From positions 1-64,000 of the forward strand of contig CANGJJ010000010.1 of the NCBI GenBank assembly GCA_947454485.1: a DNA stretch of 64,000 nucleotides. Reading direction: 5' to 3'. Positions 25,283-33,693 of the stretch are shown one piece after another. The position numbers and the translations under genes were made by a program. Origin of the DNA: Beijerinckiaceae bacterium (GTDB lineage Bacteria; Pseudomonadota; Alphaproteobacteria; Rhizobiales; Beijerinckiaceae). The notes beneath the pieces were generated by a model. That model was not told the origin of the DNA, made no database searches, and saw only the letters and a program-made list of their open reading frames with translations. Numbering within the stretch: the stretch's first letter is position 1; each line of letters starts with the position of its first letter.

Positions 25283-25972
25283 TCAGCTGTTGCGTTGTTT
25301 GACGCTGAGCATCTCGGCGCGAGCCTGCTGCCAATCTTCAGAATAATCGCAATTTTTAAACTCATCGAAGTAAGGACCGCCGATCGTATAATGCACCATG
25401 CGTGCATTATCTTTGGCTTCGTATTCGCCAACCAGCCAATTCCAATCCAGCGGTATTTTTCCAATCTCGTGATCGCCCGCGAGCCATTTGAACTGGTGCA
25501 ATTCAAGCCCGCTTGCTGTGCTGACATAGTCCGGCGTGAGTGCTGTGCATTTGGCATTGTTAAACAGCATCATGCTCGACCAGTTTTTCTTGGCGTAGCG
25601 CGTCTGCACATTGTTGAGAAATTTGATCTCGGAGGAGGGCTCGTAATCGTGCTGGCAGACCATCACTGAAAATTGTTCGTCGGCCAGAGCGAAGAGGTCG
25701 GCAATGTCTGCGCGCGCGATGAAGTCGCAATCGACAAACATCGACCAGCCTTCATAGCCAGACAGATAGGGGACGAGAAAGCGCGAGAAGGAGAATTCGG
25801 TTGATTGCAGCGAATTACGCTCGCGCTTCAACAAATCACCCACTTGATTGAGGCAGATGGGGGTAAAGCTGACCGGCCGCGAGGCGTGGTGGATCACGCT
25901 CTGGCAGAATGTATGGAAGGCGACGATCTCGTTGCTGTCGTAGCCGACGAAAATGCGCAGCGGGTGCTTCAT
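25283..25972 (-). CDS. GT8-like glycosyltransferase
   Basis: A 229-residue protein starting MKHPLRIFVGYDSNEI, with GAGGACAGG just before the ATG. SMFVDCDFIARADIADLF carries the DxD metal-binding motif (FVDCDF), NWSSMMLFNNAKC matches the conserved NSGxxxxN-like acceptor loop, and DWNWLVGEY plus ARMVHYTIGGPY lie near the end, as in glycogenin/LgtC-type (GT8) enzymes. It would use a UDP-sugar with retention. Neighbours are a TPR membrane protein and a cytochrome. Acceptor unknown. Confidence 0.8.
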   Translation of the reverse strand: MKHPLRIFVGYDSNEIVAFHTFCQSVIHHASRPVSFTPICLNQVGDLLKRERNSLQSTEFSFSRFLVPYLSGYEGWSMFVDCDFIARADIADLFALADEQFSVMVCQHDYEPSSEIKFLNNVQTRYAKKNWSSMMLFNNAKCTALTPDYVSTASGLELHQFKWLAGDHEIGKIPLDWNWLVGEYEAKDNARMVHYTIGGPYFDEFKNCDYSEDWQQARAEMLSVKQRNS

Positions 25973-26059
25973 CCTGTCCTCGCGATGATCGCCCAGCTCA
26001 ATCCGGGTGGGCGACCGCCGCTTGCTAGACCGGTTTTCGCAGTAACGCCATAGGTAAAG

Positions 26060-26428
26060 CTAACCACGGCGAGGTTCTGGCGGGGGCGTGTCTTTTTCGA
26101 CAGGGGCCGGCCCCTGGTCGTGGCTGGGGGCGAGGCTGCGGATATAGGCCACAAGATCGGCAATCTCGTTTCGGCTAAGACCCATATCGGGCATACGCGG
26201 ATAGGGGGCCGCCAGAAAGCGGGTCAGACGGGCGCTGTCATAGCGCCGCGCGATATTCTCGAAGGAGGGACTATCGGCCTGGGCACGGGTCTGGTCAGGG
26301 CTGACGACATGACAGGCCGAGCACCAGCGCTGCGCCAGCTTCTTGCCATTGGCGACATCCGCAGCATTAGCCAGGGTCGGGGCGCTGAGCGCGGTGAGCA
26401 TAGCGAGGGCGGGCAGGTAAGGTCTCAT
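26060..26428 (-). CDS. exported c-type cytochrome
   Basis: A 122-residue protein with signal peptide (LPALAMLTALSAPTLANA), a single haem site CSACH about 12 residues into the mature part, and the likely axial Met in YPRMPDMGLS. The end is Pro-rich. It is a small class I monohaem cytochrome acting in periplasmic electron transfer. It resembles the protein at 52598-52912 in size and layout. No oxidoreductase partner is adjacent. Confidence 0.93.
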   Translation of the reverse strand: MRPYLPALAMLTALSAPTLANAADVANGKKLAQRWCSACHVVSPDQTRAQADSPSFENIARRYDSARLTRFLAAPYPRMPDMGLSRNEIADLVAYIRSLAPSHDQGPAPVEKDTPPPEPRRG

Positions 26429-26492
26429 GCGGCAGGCTCCTGTTCACCCCATCATGACGGGGTGAAATAGCTCTGCCTTGCGGAGGATCAAG

Positions 26493-28076
26493 TCACCGCG
26501 CGCTTGCCAGCCATTTGCCCCAGCAGACATCGCTCGAACTGTCGGGGGTGATGGTGCGGGTCCAGTGGTCATAATCAGTGCCGCGTGGCTTGCGCAGCAA
26601 CTGCGGCTCCTCGGGTAGGAGATCGTGCCGCCCAAAACGCAGCAAAGCAATATAGGCGGCGGCATGGGCATCGCTGGCGAAGGCCGAGCGGGGCATCCAA
26701 TTGGCAGCGAGCTTGGGCGCGAGATAGGCGGCCGGGCGTCCGATGCGGCATAGAATACGCATCAAGGCGCCAGCATTCTCATCAGGCTTTTCGCCGACCA
26801 TACGCTCAAGCAGCGGCAGCCAAGCTGCGTCTGGATCAACAATGCGATCGAGCAAAGCAGAATCAATCGTGTCGCGGCTCAGCTCTTTGGAGCGCATCAG
26901 CGCATCCTGAAGGCGCCCCTGCACGGGCACGAAGGCCTCGTCGGGCAGAGCGATCAGCAGACGCTGCAAGGTCTTGATCGTCTCCAATTGCGCGCGCGAA
27001 CTGTTCATGCGTCGGCGCATGGCGTCGATCAAGTCAGGCGCGCGCGATGCATAGAGCTGGGGCTGATCAAAAGCGCCGTCCATATCGGTTTGGCTCAGAC
27101 GCCGCTCTGGCTCGCGGATCACAAGATCAATGCGCGATTTCAGCATCGTCTCATGTGCCTTCAGCAAGCTTTCGAGAAGCGCGGGCGATGTGTTTTCGCT
27201 CGATCCATCATAGGGTTTCAGAGCAAGGCTTTGGGCGATGGCTGCCTGCAAGCTCGCGCCGCCCAAAACGCGGGAGGGCATTTTGACGAAGTTGATGAAA
27301 CATTCCCAGCGGAAGCTCACCTGACTGATCCCGCAGCCAATCTGGGGCTGTGGAACGACGGGATAGGGCTCGAGAGTGGCAATGGAGAATTGATAGGAGC
27401 GCTGATCATTGCGCAGTGTCACGGTATAGTTCGTATGGTCGCTGAACAGATTGCGCACGAGCTGCGATTGGATCTTGAGATAGAGCGGCGGCAAGGGCGG
27501 ATCGGCCGGAATATTGATGAGGCAACGGTCCTGCTGCGGGGCGGGGAGTGCCATCGCCAAAGCCCCTGTGGCGCGCAAGCGGCGATCTTGGCGCAGGCGC
27601 TCGCAAATCTCACCGCGCGCCATACGCATGGCGGTGTGCTGTGCCATACGCGCATTAGGATTGACGACATAGATCACTGGCAGATTGAAATCGCGCAACA
27701 GATTGTCGGCGTTGAATCCGTTGCTGGCTTCAAGAACGAGTGACTGGCGCGTCGGGTCAAAGCCAAAGCCAGTGTCACGATCTGTGCGCGTCAATTCATA
27801 GGCAAGCGTATCTGCTGCTTGATTGTTCTGCCAAACAAGAACCTGATAGCCGCCAAACCACATCAGTGCGATGACAGCCCAGCCTCTGCCAACCTGACCT
27901 AGAAGACTTTCGGCCAGAAGTGAGATGACGCCAAGATTGACGAGATAAATGGACCAGTTCTGTGAGTTATAGGTCGCCAACACCGTGCCTGTAGGCTGAA
28001 AGGCCTGCAGAAAAAATACGATGATCGTCGCGCCAAACCACATCAAGGAGAGCGGCACGCGCCGTGAAGACTCCAT
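26493..28076 (-). CDS. large membrane-anchored protein of unknown function
   Basis: A 527-residue protein. Three hydrophobic segments occupy about residues 8-85 (LMWFGATIIVFFLQAF, YLVNLGVISLLAESLL and WAVIALMWFGGYQVLVW), and the remaining 440 residues are soluble. The soluble part has Cys in GEICERL, DRCLINI, IGCGIS, RWECFINF and DVCWGKW, spaced as if for disulfides, so a periplasmic location is likely. I recognise no domain. No ribosome site is evident before the ATG. It lies upstream of the cytochrome gene on the same strand, with 64 bases between. Confidence 0.7.
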   Translation of the reverse strand: MESSRRVPLSLMWFGATIIVFFLQAFQPTGTVLATYNSQNWSIYLVNLGVISLLAESLLGQVGRGWAVIALMWFGGYQVLVWQNNQAADTLAYELTRTDRDTGFGFDPTRQSLVLEASNGFNADNLLRDFNLPVIYVVNPNARMAQHTAMRMARGEICERLRQDRRLRATGALAMALPAPQQDRCLINIPADPPLPPLYLKIQSQLVRNLFSDHTNYTVTLRNDQRSYQFSIATLEPYPVVPQPQIGCGISQVSFRWECFINFVKMPSRVLGGASLQAAIAQSLALKPYDGSSENTSPALLESLLKAHETMLKSRIDLVIREPERRLSQTDMDGAFDQPQLYASRAPDLIDAMRRRMNSSRAQLETIKTLQRLLIALPDEAFVPVQGRLQDALMRSKELSRDTIDSALLDRIVDPDAAWLPLLERMVGEKPDENAGALMRILCRIGRPAAYLAPKLAANWMPRSAFASDAHAAAYIALLRFGRHDLLPEEPQLLRKPRGTDYDHWTRTITPDSSSDVCWGKWLASAR

Positions 28077-28204
28077 CTGACAGCCTCAATCAATTTCAAA
28101 AATGAAAAATAGAAAAATCTCAGTACCGATATGGATGCACGGGCCCCGGCGGTCTGGCAACAAAAAAGCACAAGACCGGAGGGCGCGCGTTAGCTGTGTG
28201 CTGG

Positions 28205-28441
28205 CTAGAAGGCTTTGAACGTGATGATGGTGCGCGTGTCCACGATGCCGGGAATGGGCTGCACTTTTTCGCCCACGAAGTGGCCGATGTCGGTGTCCTT
28301 CGACACATAGAATTTGGCAAGGATGTCGTAATTGCCTGCAATGGAATAGATTTCCGAGGCAATCTCAGCTTCGGCCAACATGCGGGCCACATCATAAGTG
28401 CGGCCAAGGGCGCATTTGATCTCGACGAAGAAGGTTTGCAT
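28205..28441 (-). CDS. stand-alone Lrp/AsnC ligand-binding (RAM) domain protein
   Basis: A 78-residue protein equal to the C-terminal effector domain of Lrp/AsnC regulators without the DNA-binding part: FFVEIKCALGRTYDVARML, IYSIAGNYDILAKFYV and GIVDTRTIITFKAF. Such stand-alone domains form oligomers and bind amino acids, sometimes partnering full-length regulators. It lies just downstream of the exported protein gene (12 bases) and is probably cotranscribed with it. No full Lrp gene is present in the window. Confidence 0.9.
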   Translation of the reverse strand: MQTFFVEIKCALGRTYDVARMLAEAEIASEIYSIAGNYDILAKFYVSKDTDIGHFVGEKVQPIPGIVDTRTIITFKAF

Positions 28442-28453
28442 CTGGGGCTCCGG

Positions 28454-29404
28454 TCAGTTCGGGGTTGTTGCCAGAATTTCCTCGTCCCGATCAATGGTTG
28501 ATTGGACGATGAAGGTCTTCTGATAGGTTTTGCCATCGCGCCGCGCGATCACGACATATTCGCCATCGGCGAGAATCAGCGACGGGAAGGCGCCGATCAT
28601 TTCGCGAATGACGTCACCGCCGGGGGTCAGGACAGAAAAGCTCGTATTGGCAAGAGCCTCACCGCCGGGTGAGTTGACGAGTTTCAAGGTCAGGGTCGCT
28701 GCATTGTGGCGCAGGGTTGCTTCAGTCAGGCGGCCCGTCTGGACGCGTAGCTCGGCGCTGACAATCGAATTGGTGGCATTGGCGGGCGCGCCGGGGGCGG
28801 GCATGGAGCCCGTGCTCTCTTTGTCGAGATAAGTGGAGACCACCCGATAATTGCCCTCGGGCAGGCGCAGCAAATCGCCGGGGCGCGCATTGGAGACGAT
28901 CAGGCGCGCGTCAGCGCCGGAGCGTTCAGGCACATAGACGGCAAGGCTCACGCGGGCGGGGGCGAGGCTTGTGTCGCCCAGCACGCTTGTCACTCGCAGC
29001 ACGCCGGCATTGATCTGGACACGCTCGTTGGAGCTTTGGCTGCCAACCGAGATGCGCTTCATGGCGCTGGCGAGCCCATAGCCCACATGGACCACATAGC
29101 TGCCCTCGGGCAGGCTCATGACAGGCGCGGCGGTGGTGGTCTCGGCAACGAGCTTGTGCTTGCCGTCATCATCCGCCCGTTCGCGATAGATGCGCCAGCG
29201 CAGGCCACTGCCGATGGGGGTTGTTGAATTGCCGATGGCCGCTGTCAGCGTAACGCTGGTTTGGGCGGTGCCAGCCCCGCCACGCACCCAATTGGGATCG
29301 AGCGGGGGTATGGGGCTCTGCGCATAGGCGTCACCGGTCATGAGGCTGCCTAGGAGCGCAGCGGCAGTCATGAGGGACAAAAGGCGATGGCGCAGGCCGG
29401 GCAT
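28454..29404 (-). CDS. exported protein with repeated beta-sandwich-like segments
   Basis: A 316-residue protein with a signal peptide (LLSLMTAAALLGSLMTGDAYAQ). The mature part seems to contain three similar segments in which a short 'LPEGSYVVHVGYG', 'LPEGNYRVVSTYL' and 'LADGEYVVIARRDG' block follows a variable stretch. These resemble Ig-like or carboxypeptidase-regulatory-like beta folds. No catalytic motif is seen. It diverges from the TPR-SPINDLY gene at 29546. A surface or periplasmic binding role is possible. Confidence 0.7.
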   Translation of the reverse strand: MPGLRHRLLSLMTAAALLGSLMTGDAYAQSPIPPLDPNWVRGGAGTAQTSVTLTAAIGNSTTPIGSGLRWRIYRERADDDGKHKLVAETTTAAPVMSLPEGSYVVHVGYGLASAMKRISVGSQSSNERVQINAGVLRVTSVLGDTSLAPARVSLAVYVPERSGADARLIVSNARPGDLLRLPEGNYRVVSTYLDKESTGSMPAPGAPANATNSIVSAELRVQTGRLTEATLRHNAATLTLKLVNSPGGEALANTSFSVLTPGGDVIREMIGAFPSLILADGEYVVIARRDGKTYQKTFIVQSTIDRDEEILATTPN

Positions 29405-29545
29405 GGGTCAGGTCTACAGGGCAGGCGCGTCTGGCGCAACGGGAGGACATATGGCCCATCATGCGGGGCGAGGGGGCGGCAACGCGGCCATTTTGTTGTT
29501 TTTTCCAAGAAAGTGTATTTCTGCTGTCCGCATCGTGAGGCCCCC

Positions 29546-31831
29546 GTGAACCCCAATCCCGTCTTTATGCAGGCCGTCCAAGCCGCCAATGCCGGTCAGT
29601 TTCCGGTGGCGGAGGCCGCTTTGCGCCGCTTGCTGGCGCAGGAGGCCACTCATTTCCCCGGCCTCAATATGTTGGCGGCGATCTTGTTGATGCAGGGCAA
29701 GGCGGGCGAAGCCGAGCCTGTTCTGGCACGCGCTGTAGCGCTCAATCCGCAGGCCGAGGCGACGCTGTTCAATTATGCGCTCGCGCTCGATCAATTGAAG
29801 AAATATGAGGCCGCGCTCGAAGTCTTGGGCAAAGTGCTCGCGCTCAATGATCGGGTGGCTGAGACCTGGAGCGCACGCGGGGCGATCTTGCACCGGCTGA
29901 AACGTTATCAAGCCGCCATTGCAGATTTCGACCAAGCCCTGAAGCGCAATCCCAATCTTGCTGATGCTGTGGCGAACAAAGGTACATCCTTGTTCGATCT
30001 GCGACAGGTCGTGGAGGCCAAGAGCTGTTTTGAACGCGCCCTCGCGCTCAATCCCAATCTTCTGCCCGCCTTGATTGGGCAGGGCAATGTGCAATTGGAG
30101 GCCGGCCTTTTGAGTGAGGCCAGCGCGAGTTTTGAAAAAGCGATCGCGCTTGATCCCAATCTGGCAGAAGCCTGGCTCGGCCGCGCCAATGCGCGCATCA
30201 AAGCCAATGCTTTTGAGCTGGCTTTTGCCGATTATGATCACGCCTTGCGTCTTGCGCCGGATCTGGCTGCGGCATGGATTGGCAAGGGCCATGTGCATTT
30301 GTCTTTGGGGCAGGTGACGCCTGCGCTGGAGATGTTGCAAAAAGCGGTTGAGGCAGACCCAACAGTTGCCAAGGGCTGGTTCATGCTCGGCAATGCGCTC
30401 ACCGAGCACAAGCGCATGGGCGAGGCAGCGCAGGCCTATGACAAGGCCTTCGCGCTTGACCCTGATGTGCCAGCTCTTGAGGGCGCGCGTTTGGCCGCGC
30501 ATATGAAATGCTGCGACTGGCAGACCTATCAGCATGACAGCGATCATCTGCTCAATGCTATTCGTGCGGGGCGGCCCAATAGCGATCCTTTCGCTTTGCT
30601 CGCCATTGAGAGCACGGCGCAAGATCAGTTGCGGGCATCGCGGCTTTGGTCGCAGCTGCAATTCCCCAAGCAGGCATCTGCATCTGTCGGCGTGGCGCGC
30701 AAGCCGGGGCGCATTCGCCTTGGCTATCTGTCGGCAGATTTTTACACCCATGCGACAGCCCTTCTGGCAGCTGGATTGTTTGAAGCTCATGACCGCGCGC
30801 GTTTTGAGGTCTTTGCTTTCTCCACCGGCCCCAATGACGGCTCGCCTGTGCGGGCGCGGCTGGAGGCAGGATTTGAGCATTTTCTGGATCTGGCTTTGGA
30901 GAGCGACGACCAGATCTGTCAACGCATTCGCGATCTTGGCATTGATGTGCTGATTGATCTCAAAGGCTTCACCATGGGAGCGCGCACCGGCATTCTGGCG
31001 CAGCGCCCTGCATCCGTTCAGGTGAACTATCTTGGCTATCCCGGCACGATGGGCGCCGACTTCATCGATTATATCATCGCTGACAAAGTGCTCATTCCCC
31101 CGCAGCTGCGTGCGCATTATTCCGAGCAGGTTGTCTATATGCCCCATTCTTATCAGGTGACGGATGATCGCCGTGCGCTGCCGACAACCGGCCAGCGCCG
31201 CGCAGATCATGGCCTGCCTGAGGATGCTGTGGTGCTGTGCTGCTTCAACAATAATTACAAAATCAATCCGCAGGTCTTTGACTGCTGGGCGCAGATCATG
31301 ACGCAGCTTCCCGGCAGCGTGCTCTGGCTGTTGGCTGATAATGATCTGGCGCGCGGCAATCTATGCCGCGAAGCGCAGGCGCGGGGCATTGATCCAGCGC
31401 GTCTCATCTTCGCGCAGCGCGCCTCGATCACAGATCACATCAACCGCCATGCGCTGGCCGATCTGTTCATGGATAGCTGGCCCTATAATGCGCATACGAC
31501 CGCAAGTGATGCGCTCTGGGCGGGGCTGCCTGTTGTGACCTGTGCGGGCGAGACTTTCCCCGCGCGCGTGGCGGCCAGCCTTCTGCAGGCTGTGGGTCTG
31601 CCAGAGCTGGTGACGCAGAGCCGTGAAGCCTATGTGCAGCTCATTGTCGATCTGGCGCGCGATCCAGCGCGCAGAGCCAAGCTGAAAGACCATCTGAACA
31701 CGGCGCGCACACAATCGGCCCTGTTTGATACCAAACTCTTTGCGCGCCATCTGGAGGCGGCTGTGAGTGCCATGCACGAGCGCTTTATCAGTCAGCAAGG
31801 CGCTCAGGATATCGATGTGGCGGCTTTGTAG
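29546..31831 (+). CDS. TPR protein with SPINDLY/O-GlcNAc-transferase-like (GT41) catalytic domain
   Basis: A 761-residue protein from the GTG at 29546 (GAGG upstream; the next ATG is 21 bases later). The open frame before it overlaps the promoter region. About ten TPRs cover residues 5-340. The catalytic part (about 390-750) follows the OGT pattern: GRIRLGYLSADFYTHATALL, DVLIDLKGFTMGAR, QVNYLGYPGTMGADFIDYIIAD, CCFNNNYKINP, WLLADNDLARGN and DLFMDSWPYNAHTTASDALWAGLPVVT. It should transfer a sugar from a nucleotide donor to Ser/Thr or other protein acceptors. A second such gene lies at 35016. Confidence 0.93.
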   Translation: MNPNPVFMQAVQAANAGQFPVAEAALRRLLAQEATHFPGLNMLAAILLMQGKAGEAEPVLARAVALNPQAEATLFNYALALDQLKKYEAALEVLGKVLALNDRVAETWSARGAILHRLKRYQAAIADFDQALKRNPNLADAVANKGTSLFDLRQVVEAKSCFERALALNPNLLPALIGQGNVQLEAGLLSEASASFEKAIALDPNLAEAWLGRANARIKANAFELAFADYDHALRLAPDLAAAWIGKGHVHLSLGQVTPALEMLQKAVEADPTVAKGWFMLGNALTEHKRMGEAAQAYDKAFALDPDVPALEGARLAAHMKCCDWQTYQHDSDHLLNAIRAGRPNSDPFALLAIESTAQDQLRASRLWSQLQFPKQASASVGVARKPGRIRLGYLSADFYTHATALLAAGLFEAHDRARFEVFAFSTGPNDGSPVRARLEAGFEHFLDLALESDDQICQRIRDLGIDVLIDLKGFTMGARTGILAQRPASVQVNYLGYPGTMGADFIDYIIADKVLIPPQLRAHYSEQVVYMPHSYQVTDDRRALPTTGQRRADHGLPEDAVVLCCFNNNYKINPQVFDCWAQIMTQLPGSVLWLLADNDLARGNLCREAQARGIDPARLIFAQRASITDHINRHALADLFMDSWPYNAHTTASDALWAGLPVVTCAGETFPARVAASLLQAVGLPELVTQSREAYVQLIVDLARDPARRAKLKDHLNTARTQSALFDTKLFARHLEAAVSAMHERFISQQGAQDIDVAAL

Positions 31832-31895
31832 CTTGCCTTGGGTGGTGGCCTGTCTCTACAAGTCGCTGAATGAGTGATGAGGGTGTGGATTGCCG

Positions 31896-32462
31896 ATGAG
31901 TGACATGATCGACCTGTTGAGCAAGCGCCGCTCTGTCAGCCCTGTTGCGCTGACAGGCCCCGGGCCGTCTGCGCAAGAGCTGAAGACTTTGCTCACCCTT
32001 GCCGCGCGCGTGCCCGACCATGGCAAGCTTGCGCCCTTCCGCTTCATCGTCTTTGAAGGCGCTGCGCGCGAAAAAGCATCGGGCATTATTGTGGAGGCGT
32101 TCAAGGCCAAGACACCGCAGGCCCCCGCAGAGGTGATCGAGGCGGAACGCATGCGCTTCTTGCGCGCGCCGCTCATCATTGCGGTGGTGTCTTGTGCGGC
32201 TGCCCATCCCAAGATCCCCGAATGGGAACAGATTTTGACCAGCGGCGCTGTGTGCATGAATTTGCTGATCGGCGCGCAGGCCATGGGCTATGCTGGGTCT
32301 TGGCTGACCAATTGGCTGTCTTATGATCGCACCGTACTGACAGCTTTTGGTGTGAAGCCTGATGAGAAGATCGCGGGCTTTGTGCATCTTGGCCGCGCCA
32401 ATGCTGTGCCAGAAGATCGCGTCCGTCCCGATCTTGGGACCATCGTGACACATTTCAGTTGA
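31896..32462 (+). CDS. nitroreductase family protein (YdjA-like)
   Basis: A 188-residue FMN-dependent oxidoreductase, starting MSDMIDLLSKRRSV. RRS near the N-terminus contacts the FMN phosphate, followed by LAARVPDHGKLAPFRFIVF and, at the end, GYAGSWLTNW and EKIAGFVHLG. This arrangement matches the small YdjA branch. It would reduce nitro or quinone groups using NAD(P)H; the physiological substrate is unknown. A weak GAGGG precedes the ATG at some distance. It is followed 16 bases later by the flavin reductase-like gene, probably in one operon. Confidence 0.88.
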   Translation: MSDMIDLLSKRRSVSPVALTGPGPSAQELKTLLTLAARVPDHGKLAPFRFIVFEGAAREKASGIIVEAFKAKTPQAPAEVIEAERMRFLRAPLIIAVVSCAAAHPKIPEWEQILTSGAVCMNLLIGAQAMGYAGSWLTNWLSYDRTVLTAFGVKPDEKIAGFVHLGRANAVPEDRVRPDLGTIVTHFS

Positions 32463-32478
32463 GCTGACAGGAGCCAGT

Positions 32479-33108
32479 ATGTTTTTCGAACCGCGCTCAC
32501 GCGATAAATCACTCCTGACCTATGATCCTTTCAAGGCGCTCATTGCGCCGCGCCCGATCGGGTGGATTTCGAGCATGGATCGGTCGGGCATGGTCAATCT
32601 GGCGCCCTACAGCTTCTTCAATGCATTTTCCGGCGCGCCGCCCTTGATCGGTTTTTGCTCGGAAGGGCCGAAGGATTCCTACACATTCGCCAAAGACAGC
32701 GGCGAATTTGTCTGGAACATGGCGACCTATGATCTGCGCTTTCAGATGAGCGAGACCTCGGCACCGCTCGAGCGCGGCCAGAGCGAATTTGCTCATACGG
32801 GCTTGACCATGGTCCCCTCAAAGCTCGTGCGCGCACCGCGTGTGAAGGAGAGCCCCGCCCATCTTGAATGCAAGGTGACGGAGATTTTCCAGCTGCGCGA
32901 CATGGATGGCAATGAGACGCCGCGCTATCTGGTGATGGGGCAGGTGATTGGCATCCATATCGACGACAGCTTCATCGAAGATGGCATTGTGCAAGTGCCC
33001 AAGATGAAGCCCATCGCGCGTTGTGGCTATCAAGATTATTCGGTTCTCGACACGGTCTTTTCGATCAAGCGTCCCGATGGCGCTGGTAATCGCGAAGGCG
33101 GCGGCTAG
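32479..33108 (+). CDS. flavin reductase-like (FMN-binding split barrel) protein
   Basis: A 209-residue protein starting MFFEPRSRDKSLLTYDPFKAL. IAPRPIGWISSMDRSGMVNLAPYSFFN is the FMN-binding core of the flavin reductase/DIM6-NTAB family, with GEFVWNMATYDL further on. Members reduce flavin or act as FMN-dependent oxidoreductases on aromatic compounds. It follows the nitroreductase and overlaps by 4 bases, tail to tail, the lyase-like fragment gene on the other strand. Confidence 0.88.
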   Translation: MFFEPRSRDKSLLTYDPFKALIAPRPIGWISSMDRSGMVNLAPYSFFNAFSGAPPLIGFCSEGPKDSYTFAKDSGEFVWNMATYDLRFQMSETSAPLERGQSEFAHTGLTMVPSKLVRAPRVKESPAHLECKVTEIFQLRDMDGNETPRYLVMGQVIGIHIDDSFIEDGIVQVPKMKPIARCGYQDYSVLDTVFSIKRPDGAGNREGGG

Positions 33109-33593
33109 GCGAAGGCCTCTTCAATGATGCGGGCTTGATCGCCATCTGTGGCGATCTTGCCATCAAAGCCCAAGGCTTTGGCCTCATGGCAGCGCGCGCG
33201 CAGGCTCGCCCCATCAAGGCTGCTCTCTGCACAATCAAAAGCCAGAAGGCCGCAGCCGCGCGCGGTTAAAAGAACGAGACTGCGGGCTTGCTCCAAAGGG
33301 CTGCGCAGAGCGCCCGCCTCATCGCGCAGACTTGGCGCGTGAAGTGCCTGCGCCATCTGCGCGCCATCCCAGCCAAGGGCAAGGAGGCGCGGACTTGCCT
33401 CTTCAAATGAGGGCAGATGCAGCAGGGCGCGCGGATGAACGATCAGGGCGATGATCTTGAGGCTGCCATCGACCAGCCCCTCTTGCGCTTCGCGCACCGC
33501 CAGCGCGCCGCCAAGCTCCTGCACATCGGCCCCGCAAGTCGCGTGGCAGAGGGCGATTGTGTTGGGGAGCTGGGTCAGGATCAGGCTGCGCAT
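33105..33593 (-). CDS. truncated HpcH/HpaI (citrate lyase beta-like) protein
   Basis: A 162-residue protein whose C-terminal end (LEQARSLVLLTARGCGLLAFDCAESS, ARCHEAKALGFDGKIATDGDQ and IIEEAF) looks like the last third of HpcH/HpaI or CitE-type lyases, where the corresponding text is GF.GK..IHP.Q. The usual 270-300 residue length and N-terminal barrel strands are not present, and the IHP position reads IATDG. A good AAGAGGA lies before the ATG at 33593, so it is probably expressed. Either a decayed gene or a small derived family. Confidence 0.6.
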   Translation of the reverse strand: MRSLILTQLPNTIALCHATCGADVQELGGALAVREAQEGLVDGSLKIIALIVHPRALLHLPSFEEASPRLLALGWDGAQMAQALHAPSLRDEAGALRSPLEQARSLVLLTARGCGLLAFDCAESSLDGASLRARCHEAKALGFDGKIATDGDQARIIEEAFA

Positions 33594-33693
33594 GGAATTC
33601 CGGTCCTCTTAAGAGAGCCTTTACCATAATTGTTCAGTGTGAGGAGGAGCGTTTTGCTCCGGGGCTTTGCCCATCCTGAAGGTTTTTTGACAG

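Noticed and set aside
29459-31210. Minus-strand open frame of 583 codons
   Set aside because: Antisense to the TPR-GT41 gene; the translation has no domain logic. The TPR repeat DNA again makes long antisense frames.
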